A stretch of DNA of 64,000 nt from Limnobaculum allomyrinae. GTDB taxonomy: Bacteria; Pseudomonadota; Gammaproteobacteria; Enterobacterales; Enterobacteriaceae. Each line of letters starts with the position of its first letter. Positions within the stretch are counted from its first letter, which is position 1. The position numbers were made by a program, and so were the translations under genes. This document shows, piece by piece, positions 10,126-20,900 of this stretch. The stretch is from the NCBI RefSeq assembly GCF_016649425.1, contig NZ_JADRCR010000003.1, positions 168,600-232,599 on the forward strand. The letters run 5' to 3'. The notes beneath the pieces are model-generated. The model made no database searches, was not told where the DNA came from, and saw only the letters and a program-made list of their open reading frames with translations.

Positions 10126-10264
10126 AGTGTTGGTTATTCCTGTTGTTGGTGCTTCATCTATTTTTTTGATATGGGTAGCGGACTTCGGTTTTCTTAATGG
10201 TGAAAATCCGCTGGCCATATCATTGGCTCAATGTGTTGCTTAATATTATTAAATAAGCCTTTTT

Positions 10265-10610
10265 GGATATTCCGGCCGTAAAAACGATGTGCTTATATCG
10301 CCTTGGTGCCCGGCCGGAAGACCGGTTGTACTTTAATTCGGAGGGCGTCGGGCATTACCTTCCGATTAACATCTTTTACTATTAGCTTCTGTAGATATTC
10401 CGGCCGTAAAGACAATGTGCTTATATCACCTTGGTGCCCGGCCGGAAGACCGGTTGTACTTAGCCCTTGTGGGCGTCGGGCATTACCTTCCGATTAACAT
10501 CTTTTACTATTAGCTTCTGTGGATATTCCGGCCGTAAAGACAATGTGCTTATATCGCCTTGGTGCCCGGCCGGAAGACCATTTGTATTTAGCTCCTGAGA
10601 GCGTCGGGCC
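10265..10610. repeat. Three tandem 128-bp non-coding repeats
   Basis: The motif GATATTCCGGCCGTAAA begins at 10266, 10394 and 10522, an exact 128-bp period. The first two units are complete and the third breaks off after about 90 bp. Each holds a GC-rich inverted core (GCCCGGCCGGAAGACC). The array lies between the OmpA-like gene and the ABC gene and is absent from the same interval in the other module. Open frames across it are not believable genes. Confidence 0.85.
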
Positions 10611-10760
10611 TAGGCTGCCTACGGGCAGTTATGAAACACCTTGCGGTGTTTCACCCTTCGGGCCAGCGCAAGCGCTGTTCAAACAGGCTTTCGCCTGTTT
10701 GTCGTTGGCTTACGCCAAGTCGACCCCCACGGCACCCTCTCCCTCCGATTGGCTTTGATA
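10611..10760. repeat. Cluster of small GC-rich hairpins (dispersed-repeat-like)
   Basis: Several perfect stem-loops follow one another: GAAACACC-TTGC-GGTGTTTC at 10633-10652, AGCGCAAGCGCT near 10664-10676, AAACAGGC-TTTC-GCCTGTTT at 10681-10700, and GGCTTACGCC near 10706-10715. The style resembles enterobacterial intergenic repeat elements. It may form an RNA structure within the operon transcript and alter expression of the downstream transporter genes. Confidence 0.6.
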
Positions 10761-10865
10761 AATTCAAAACCATTCGTTTTACTATCTTTGAATCTATTGT
10801 TTTTAATCACTAAACCGGTTGGTACAAATTCAGGTACCAACTCGGTTTGGTTTACTTCATTACTC

Positions 10866-11840
10866 TTAATAACCTGCGCCGGTTTGGATCATGGTGTCGA
10901 CGCGGCGGTTAGCACGGTTGCAGAAGTTGCGTTCGTTGTTTGGCAGGCCGGTGCAGTCAACCGTTGGGTTGTTGGCGCCCTGACCACTGGTGAACAGTAC
11001 TGATGGTGAGACGCCGTAGGAGATCAGCATTTTCTTCACGGTTTCTGCACGCTGTACTGACAGCTTCTGGTTAAAGGTTGCATTACCCACCGGGTCTGCA
11101 TGACCAACGATGTTGACACTCGAACCCGCTGGCAGGCCGTTGATGTGGTTAGCCATGTTTTGCACGATTTCAGTACCGCCCGCTTCAATATCCGATACGT
11201 TTTTACCGGCGAAGCTGAACAGTACGTTGCCTAACGGTGAGCCACCCACATAGTCACAGGCGCGTACTGCGGAGGCACGGTTAATGGTCGCGCCGCCTTT
11301 ATAGCCAAACAGCTTGCTTTCAGCCTGGGTACGAGTGACTGCAATTGGTGTGCCCACACCCGGTACGCGATTAGCTTCGATAAAGTAGGTTTTACCGCCG
11401 TTCAGACGAGCGATAGATTTTGGTGTCTCTTTACCGCTATAGTTTGGTGCATCATCGGCATAGGCTTCGATGATGTGTTTTCCCGGCTCCACACAGAACA
11501 CGGTGAACTCACCGTTTCTCAGTGCGCCCTGGAATTCACGATCGATATAAACGTTCGATACGCCTACATCCGCATCACCCGCCGGACGGTAGAACACCAC
11601 CTGAGCCAGATTTTCACTTACTCTGGCTACCGGTACGTATTGTGTGCCGGTATGGGTCAGTACCACCGGTACAGCAGCAGTAGTCGCCTCTTCCGTTGAA
11701 CTGATTTCCATCACGTCATTCGCCGGTACACCAGCGGCCGCTACGCTGAAGGCCAGTAAAGCAGGAATCGCACCCGCAGCAGATACGCGTAATAGCGTTG
11801 TCAGCTTATTCACGTCAGACCTCTTGTTTTCCCTAAACAT
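10866..11840 (-). CDS. OmpA-family periplasmic protein of the adhesin operon
   Basis: A 324-aa exported protein. A signal peptide covers about residues 1-36 (core AGAIPALLAFSVAAAG) and has no lipobox cysteine. The middle part (about 60-180) is a beta-rich domain with VSNVYIDREFQGALRNGEF and CVEPGKHIIEAY. The C-terminal OmpA-like peptidoglycan-binding domain (about 200-320) has LFSFAGKNVSDIEAGG, the core NIVGHADPVG and NRRVD. It lies directly after the adhesin gene and before the transporter genes, as the corresponding gene does in the other module. By family it should anchor to peptidoglycan. A role in stabilising the secretion machinery or the retained adhesin is inference. Confidence 0.88.
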   Translation of the reverse strand: MFRENKRSDVNKLTTLLRVSAAGAIPALLAFSVAAAGVPANDVMEISSTEEATTAAVPVVLTHTGTQYVPVARVSENLAQVVFYRPAGDADVGVSNVYIDREFQGALRNGEFTVFCVEPGKHIIEAYADDAPNYSGKETPKSIARLNGGKTYFIEANRVPGVGTPIAVTRTQAESKLFGYKGGATINRASAVRACDYVGGSPLGNVLFSFAGKNVSDIEAGGTEIVQNMANHINGLPAGSSVNIVGHADPVGNATFNQKLSVQRAETVKKMLISYGVSPSVLFTSGQGANNPTVDCTGLPNNERNFCNRANRRVDTMIQTGAGY

Positions 11841-11889
11841 ATTTACTCCTGGGTTATTCAGTTATTGGTAAATTAAACAGTGTCCCGAC

Positions 11890-11911
11890 AGGACTGCCTT
11901 GCGGCAGTCCT
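11890..11911 (-). promoter_or_regulatory. Intercistronic hairpin after the second adhesin gene
   Basis: A perfect stem-loop (AGGACTGCC, loop TTGC, GGCAGTCCT) lies between the adhesin stop at 11924 and the OmpA-like start. It has no U tract, so it is more likely an attenuator or an mRNA-stabilising 3' end than a full terminator. A different hairpin occupies the same position in the other module. Confidence 0.6.
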
Positions 11912-11923
11912 TCGGTTAAGCCA

Positions 11924-14900
11924 TTACAGGATGACCGGATTCACCGTGTTCTCGACCAGCACCTCGATTCCTGAGGTACCCATAGTCCAGACGTTGTAGG
12001 TGTTTCCTTGATACTGGTAATTGCTTTGCGACATAGTCCACTGACCGTCAGTACCCTCTAACTGCAGGGTGCTGCCGGCTTCGCCGTTAACCACGATCGC
12101 TTTGTTACCACTGTTAATTGCCAGTTCTTCTGATCCCAGGCGCAGGACATCTTCCAGCGATACGTTCATGGTGTTGTTACCATTACCCATATCGAAGATT
12201 TCCACTGAGCTCAGCTTGTCTTTCAACGCACTCAGGTCTAACAGTTCGCCGGTGGTATCCAGGGTCAGGGTGTCGATACCCTCATCACCGGAAATTGAAG
12301 CGAAGTCTGTAGAGATAATTCTGATGGTATCGTTACCGTCACCGCCAGAGACCTGATCTCCTTTACCAATATTGATAAAGGTGTCGTCGCCCAGACCGCC
12401 CAGCAGAATGTCTTGCTGCTCGGTACCGAACATAATGTCGTTACCCGCAGTAAACATTTGTGTGATGGCCTGGAATTCGCTGGTTGTCGCAGACATACCT
12501 ACCACATCGCTGTTATCCACCTCTAACTGGTGGTTAGCTAACAGGGTCAGCAGGTCGGTCTGTACGTCTTTCAGGGTTACCAGCAGTTCAGAACCGTAGG
12601 CTCCACCGTTACCGTCACGGTCAATGAAGATCTGAGTATCGCTACCAGAAATCACCACCTTCAGGTATTGGCCGATGGTTTCCCCTGACTCCATGGTTGC
12701 CACGCCGTTGATCCACTTGGCACCGCCACCGAAGGTGTAACCCACCAGCATTTCGCTGACATCGATACGGTCAGCATCCGGCGTTGCTTCCCAGGCGCCC
12801 AGCGTAAAGCCGTTCACCACGTCGCTACCGTTGCCGCCACGGTTATCACCGTTAGAGCCAACCTGCGGTTTGTACAGCAGAGTGTCACGACCACCGTTAA
12901 GCAGGTTAAAGGTGTCATTGCCACCACGACCTTCAAACACGTTGTCGCCTGCGTCATCAGTGAAGGTGTCGTTACCGGCACCGCCAGCAAGACCTTCAAT
13001 GTTGTGCATAGTGATAGTGTTCCAGCCGGTATATTGCGAGCCCTTATTCATCATATTGATGTTCAGAGCAGTGCTTCCTGCCAGCTTGAAGTCAACGATG
13101 TCCACACCACCGGTATCCGTCCAGGTCTTATAGTTAGACATTTCGGTAGTACCACCACCACCTTGATAGGTCTTGGTACCCTGAGTAGCAATAAAGGTAT
13201 CGTTATAGCCAGTACCCACAATGCCGCTATTGATTGTGTCGGACGAGTTAGTACCAGACTCAGCAGTCAGGATCAGTGCTTCGTTAGATGCACCGGCCTT
13301 GATGTTAGCCCAGCCCAGATTAACGTTCTCAATCACGTTGGTACCAACCTGGCTTACACCACCTACATCCTGCGAAACTCCCATTGAATTGCGCAACATC
13401 ACAACGCTATAGGTTTCGTTTGGATCCAGTCCGTAGAAATCAACGACGCTGGTACTGTCGTTAGTCTGTCCACCGGACTGCGGGTTAATGATTTGAGTAG
13501 CCGCTACGTTACCTTTTGAGTCGATCAACTGTACGGTATTACCGTAGAACACGGTCAGACCCTGCGCATCAACAATACGCAGATGCAGGCTGGTGCCGTG
13601 AGCAATCTTGTTCTCATTATGAACGTAGGTTGTTGTACCATTTGATGTAAAGATCAGCAGGTCCTTCACACCATCGTAATCCAGGTCAACACTCACCATA
13701 CCGGTAACAGGGTTACCTGCCACGGTACCTGAAGCACTGATACCACCCTTGAACACCACACCCGTACTTTCATTAGCACCAAACGTGTCGTTTGACTGCA
13801 GATAGCTGGTAGAGAATTTCGTCACGCCGCCAGAAGTGTTGTTGATGTACATGTTAACTGTACCGGACACTTGACTTGCGTTTGACGTTCCTGAACCAAT
13901 CTGTGGCGCTTCGATGATGTCCATCTTACCGTCGCCGTTCCAGTCAACCGCAACAGATGCACCGCCCATTACCTTGTCATTAAACTGATAGGTACCCGTA
14001 GAAGTACCAATACCGGTAGGACTGGTTGAGCTCAGGTTACCCTTACCATCGTTAAAGTAGATGGTACTGTTAACTGAGGTGGTGCTATTACCCATCACTG
14101 AACCCAGGAACAGATCCATATAACCATCGCCGTTGAAATCAGCCCAGGTCATCGATGGTTCGTTAGCGATATTTGGCGTTGCCCCGGCATCGCGGAAGAC
14201 GTCAGTAACAATCTGTGAAGTCCACAGCTTGCCGTCTCCGTCATTCTTCGCGACCACCAGACGGTTGTTACTACTGTTAGTCGTACCACTACCATCTGCT
14301 GCACCCAGTTTGTTACTGCCAGCCCTTCCGTGGAATACAACGTCAATTGTACCGTTGTTATCCAGGTCAACACCCGACAGTTCCTGACCAAATGTGGCGT
14401 TACCGGTGTTCTTACCACCGTTTGAACGTGAATCGGTGTACCAGTCATCTTTGATAAACACGCCGCCGTTGTTCAGAACGATTTGTGAGTTATAACCACC
14501 CGTTGCGTTAGCATCGTTTGGTGTCTGGTCGCCGATTAACACGTCAACATAACCATCGCCCATCAGGTCAATAGCAACAATGCCGCCGTACCAGCTATAG
14601 GTGTTAGCTAAGTCATCACCCGCAGCATAACTATCCGCCATCTGCTTAGCGGTATAGGTGCCATCACCATTGTTAATGAACATCTGCTGACCGTTGGAGT
14701 AACGGCTATCGATACCCAGGATGTCCATATGACCATCACGGTTGAAGTCAACGAACGTGGCGTTCTGCACCATGTTCATGTTGTTTGCACCGTAACCCGC
14801 ACCGCCCGTACTTGGCGTCAGGATAGTCTTATCAAACTGACCAATGGTACTGTTGCTGGTTGCACTACTATCCAGTACTGCCTGGTTAGTAAACAACTGC

Positions 14901-17900
14901 CAGCCACCCTGGTTGTTCATGGTGTAGGAAGTACCTTTGTTGTTACCGTCAACACCATCAACTTCGATAATCACCGGTGGTGTTGGTGCAATGATCAGTT
15001 CACCGCTGGTCTTATCGGTAGTACCACCCAGCTCACTGATAACTCGTGCGTCAACATCATAGGTCTTCACTGCCAGCGCATCGCTGTCAGGGATCTGCAC
15101 ATACCAGGTCAGGTTGACGGCATCCACTACCACTGCACCGGTTAAGGAGCTGTAGGTTTTACCGTTAACGGTTACTGTCATGTACGAACCAGACTCCAGC
15201 GCGTATGGAATACGGCCGCTGATGATTGGCGTGGTATCCAACGTGGTATCGCTGTTGATTTCCACTACGCTGGTCATCACGAAGTCAGACGACGGTGTAC
15301 TGGACGTACCGACTCGGTTAGTGACCGCAGCAACGTAGGAGTGCGTGTTACCGCCTACTAACGATCCTGGCGGAATGTCGAACTGCCAACGAGTATTGTC
15401 AAGCATGGTGGCAGTACCGATCTCAGTCAGTACACCATTGGTGCCTTTCTCGTAGACCGTTACTTTGTCGTTAGCACCCAGCGTACCGGTGATGTAACCG
15501 TTCAGACGAGGCGTACTGTCATCAGTGTAAGAACCGCTTGGCAGGTTACCGGTGATCGGCCCCACGTCATCGGTCATATTACTGATAGTCGCCGTTGCTG
15601 TCGGAATTGTGGTATCGATCGTCAGTTCAAAGTCTGGCGTTGGCGCAGTCTTATTACCGGCCGCATCCATCTCAACCACTTTCAGCTTATAGGTACCATC
15701 TGCCAGCGCATTTACCAGCTCATGAGACCATTCACGGTTAACGTCTACCGTAGTGCGACCCACTTCGCGAGTGACGCCACTTTCATCCGTTGCATAGATG
15801 ATAATGGTGTTACCCACTTCGTTAGCCGTACCTTTCAGTTCCGGACGACTATCGTCTGTACCACCACCGGAAGTCAGTTCACCAGTAATGTTACCTACGT
15901 TATCGATCACTTTATCGAGTTTCAGGTTGTCGCCCACCGGGCCCTGAGTATCGATGTTCAGCGTAAAGTCAGGGGTTGGCTGACTGGTGTTACCCGCTTT
16001 ATCCGACGCAATGACATAGTAGTCATGACGGCCGTCTGCCTGCTCTGGTAACTCGTAGCTCCACTGACCTTGATCGTTGGCAACGACGCTACCGATCGGC
16101 AAGCCGGTGTTTTTATCGTAAACCGTAACAATGCTACCTTTCTCGGCCAGACCTTCCAGCGTTGGCGTATTGTCATCGGTAAACGCACCAGACTTCATAT
16201 CACCGGTGATATCGCCGACGTTATCCACGGCTTTCTCAATGGTTGGCTGAGCCGGTGGAATATTATCGATAGTGAAGATAAATTCCGGACTCATATCGGT
16301 CACATTGCCTGATGGATCCTTCGCCGTCACCTCCACTTTATGCTCACCCTGACCCAGGTCAGTAGTTGGCGTAAAGCTCCAGGTGCCGTCAGCTTTCACC
16401 GTGGCCGTACCCTGATTCACCCCATCGATATACACAGTGACGATACTGCCTGGCTTGCTGACCGTACCCACGATTTCCGGACGCAGGTCATCAGTAATGC
16501 CGTTGTTCTGGATATCGCCGGTTACTGCACCCACATCATCGATCAGCTTATCGATCTTGACGGACAGCGTACTGGTATCAATGGTGATGTTAACTACTGG
16601 AGTTGGCGCACCCTGGTTACCCGCTTTATCGGTGACCGTGGTGGTGAACTTGTAGTTACCATCCGGCAGATCGGTATCCGGAGTAAATGACCAGCTTCCG
16701 TTCTCACCGACTTTCGCTGAACCAATCGCCACGCCATCGTTGTAGATGGTGACAATACTGCCCGCTTCTGCCTGACCGCTGAAGGTTGGTGTTGCATCAT
16801 CCGTGGTATCGCCATTTTTCAGCTCACCCTGATAATCGCCGACGTTATCGGTGATCAGCAGGCTTTCTACCGGAGCCGGAGCCTTGGTATCCACTTCAAT
16901 AACAAACACATCGCTTGGATCGCTCACCTGACCAATTGGTGAGGTCGCGGTAAAGGTGATGTCGTGCGTACCGTCTTTCAGCGCCGTTGGTGGTTCAAAC
17001 GTCCAGTCACCATTGCTGTCAGCCTTAGCCGTACCCAACAGAGTGGTGCCGTCGTACACATGAATGGTGCTGCCTGCCGATGCCTTACCTTCAAAGGTTG
17101 GTTTGGTATCGTCAGTCACGTCGCCGCTCTTCAGCTCGCCCGTGATTGCGCCCACATCATCGATAACCCTATCCAGCGTTGGAGCAACTGACGGAGTACC
17201 ATCCAGCGTCACGGTGTAATCGTTACTTGGCCCCACTTCGTTGCCAACCGGATCGCGTTCGTAAGCCGTGAACTTATTGCTGCCCTCTGCCAGTGCATTC
17301 TCCGGACGGAAGGTCCAGATACCCTGGTCATTGACCTTGGCAGTACCCAGCAGAACATCAGCACCTGACTCGTGTGAGACGTGGACATAAATAGTGTCAC
17401 CCGCCGTACCGGTACCGCTGATGGTTGGGCGGCTGTCATCGGTGAAGTCACCGTCGTCAACGTTACCCGTTACGTTACCCACCTGATCGTCCACACCGGT
17501 GATCTTCAGTTTGCTGAGATCCGGGCCGGTGAAGTCCATCTCCAGCACGAAGTCAGCGGATGGCATGCTCACGTTGCCCGCAGCGTCCGTTGAAGTCACG
17601 TGGAACGTATGCTTACCTTCACCCAGCGGTGACGTTGGGGTAAAGGTCCACTGACCGGTAGTGTCATCCGCTACCACCGAGCCTAGCAGCGCACTGCCGT
17701 CATACACCTTAACGATGCTGCCCTTCTCGGCTTTACCGGTCAGGGTTGGCGTCGGGTCATCGGTCGCCATACCGTTGGTCAGCGTGCCCTGAACCGTACC
17801 CACATCATCCTTCGCCGATTCGATGGTCGGTTGAGCCGGTGCCACAGTATCAACCGTGAACTCAAACGCCGACGTCGGATCGGTGGTGTTGTTGGACTGA

Positions 17901-20900
17901 TCGGTGGCCGTCACGGTAATGCTGTGCTTGCCCTGACCTAAATCGGTGGTCGGGGTGAAGCTCCAGCTCTTATCCGGATTCACGGTGGTTGAACCCAGCA
18001 GGGTCGAGCCATCGTACACCTTGATGATGCTGCCCGCTTTACCGGTACCGGTGATTTCCGGACGGGTATCGTCGGTTACGCCGTTTTGTGCAATCGGCCC
18101 GGTGATATCGCCCACGTTATCAATCAGTTTATCCAGACTGACTTCAACGCCCTCGGTATTCACCGTGATGTTCACTACCTGTGTGGCATCGCCGGTGTTA
18201 CCCGCCTTATCCGTCACCGTGGTGGTGAACTTGTAGCTTCCATCCGGCAGCGGCGTGCTTGGGGTGAAGCTCCAGGTACCGTCGGTGCCGACTTTCGCCG
18301 TACCCAGCAGGTTACCGTCGTTGTAGACAGACACCGTACCGCCGGCTTCGGCTTTACCGCTGAAGGTCAGGGTGTTGTCATCGGTCACATCGCCGTTTTT
18401 CAACGGCCCCTGATAGGTACCGACGTTATCGCTGATCAGCAGATTTTCTACCGCACCCGGAGGCGTAGTATCGACGGTAAAGTCAAAGATACCGGTCTGA
18501 TCACTGGTCTGACCCACGGTGTTGGTGGCATCAGCAGTAATGTTGTACTTACCGTCCGCCAGCGCAGGATCTGGTGTAAAGCTCCAGTTACCTTTGTCGT
18601 CAACTTTCGCCGTACCAATCGGGTTACCGTTGTTGTAGATGGTCACCGTGCCGTTTGGCACAGCGGTACCCTTCAGGGTTGGCGTGTTGTCATCGGTCAC
18701 GTCGCCTTTCTGCAATGGTGCCGTGATAGAGCCTACGTTGTCTTCAATGGTCTCAATCACCGGTGGATTCGGCTTACCAATATCCAGCGTAATGGCATAA
18801 GACGCACTTGGATCGGTGGCGTTACCCACTGGATCCACTTCCACTGCGGTGAACTCGTTGGAACCTTTATTCAGCGGAGACTCAGGACGCAGCGTCCAGT
18901 TACCGTCTTTATCCACCGTCGTGCGGCCAATCTCACGATTACCCGTACTGTCTTTGGTGTACACGATAATGGTGTCACCGGCCGTACCGGTACCGCTGAT
19001 GGTTGGACGGGTATCGTCAGTGGTGTCGCCCGGATTCACGTTACCGGTGACTGCACCCACCTGATCGTCCACGCCGGTGATCTTCAGCTTGCTGGCATCC
19101 GGGCCGGTGAAGTCCATATTCAGCACAAAGTCAGCCGATGGCAGACTCACGTTGCCCGCCGCATCCGTTGAGGTCACATGGAACTTATGCTCACCCTCAC
19201 CCAGTGGAGAAGTCGGGGTAAAGGTCCACTGGCCAGTGGTGGCATCGGCAACCACCGAGCCTAACAGCGCATCGCCATCGTATACCTTAACGATGCTGCC
19301 CTTCTCGGCTTTACCGGTCAGGGTTGGCGTCGGGTCATCGGTCGCCATACCGTTAGTTAACGTGCCCTGAACGGAGCCCACGTCATCCTTCGCCGATTCA
19401 ATGGTCGGCTGAGTTGGCGCTACCGTATCGATAGTGAACTCAAACGCCGAGGTTGGATCGGTGGTGTTGTTGGACTGATCGGTGGCCGTCACGGTAATGC
19501 TGTGCTTGCCCTGACCTAAATCGGTGGTCGGGGTGAAGCTCCAGCTCTTATCGGCGTTCACGGTGGTCGAGCCCAGCAGGGTCGCGCCATCGTACACCTT
19601 GATGATGCTGCCCACTTTACCGGTACCGGTGATTTCCGGACGGGTATCGTCGGTCACGCCGTTTGGTGCAATCGGCCCGGTGATATCGCCCACGTCATCA
19701 ATCAGTTTATCCAGGCTGACTTCAACCTTATCGGTATTCACCGTGATGTTCACAACCGGTGTGACATCGCCCACGTTACCCGCTTTATCCATCACGGTAG
19801 TGGTGAACTTGTAGCTGCCATCCGGCAGCGGTGTGCTTGGCGTAAAGCTCCAGGTGCCGTCGGTGCCGACTTTCGCCGTACCCAGCAGGTTACCGTCGTT
19901 GTACACCGACACCGTACCACCGGCTTCGGCTTTACCGCTGAAGGTCGGGGTGTTGTCATCGGTGGTGTCGCCGTCTTTCAACGGCCCCTGGTACGCGCCC
20001 ACGTTATCGCTGATCAACAGGTTTTCTACCGCACCCGGAGGCGTGGTATCCACGGTGAAGTCGAAAGCACCGGTCTTATCACTGGTCTGACCCACGCTGT
20101 TGGTGGCATCGGCGGTGATGCTGTACTTACCGTCCGCCAGGGCAGGCTCAGGGGTAAAGCTCCAGTTACCTTTGTCATCAACTTTAGCCGAACCAATCGG
20201 GTTACCGTTGTTGTAGATGGTCACGGTGCCGTTTGGCACAGCGGTACCCTTCAGGGTTGGCGTGTTATCATCGGTCACGTCACCTTTCTGCAACGGCGCA
20301 GTAATTGAGCCCACGTTGTCTTCAATGGTTTCAATCACTGGCGGCTGTGGTTTAGAGCTGTCTACCACAATCGCATACGGTGCGCTTGGGTCGGTGGAGT
20401 TACCAACCGGATCCATTTCTACCGCAGTGAACTCGTTAGCGCCTTTCACCAGCGGTGATTCCGGACGCAGCGTCCAGTTACCGTCTTTATCCACGGTGGT
20501 ACGGCCAATCTCACGATTACCCGAGCCATCTTTCACATAGACAATGATGGTATCGCCTGCCGTACCGGTACCGCTGACGGTTGGACGGGTATCATCGGTG
20601 GTGTCGCCCGGGTTCACGTTACCGGTGACTGCACCCACCTGATCGTCCACACCAGTGATAGACAGCTTGCTGGCATCCGGACCAGTAAAGTCCATATTCA
20701 GCACGAAGTCAGCGGATGGCAGACTCACGTTACCTGCCACATCGGTGGAGGTCACATGGAACTTATGCTCACCTTCACCCAGCGGTGACGTTGGGGTAAA
20801 GGTCCACTGGCCGGTGGTGTCATCTGCTACTACCGAGCCTAACAGCGAATCACCATCGTATACTTTAACGATGCTGCCCTTCTCGGCTTTACCGGTCAGG

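Noticed and set aside
10519-11003. Several overlapping open frames between the ABC and OmpA-like genes
   Set aside because: They translate the 128-bp repeats and hairpins or run antisense into the OmpA-like gene. No ribosome sites or protein features support them.
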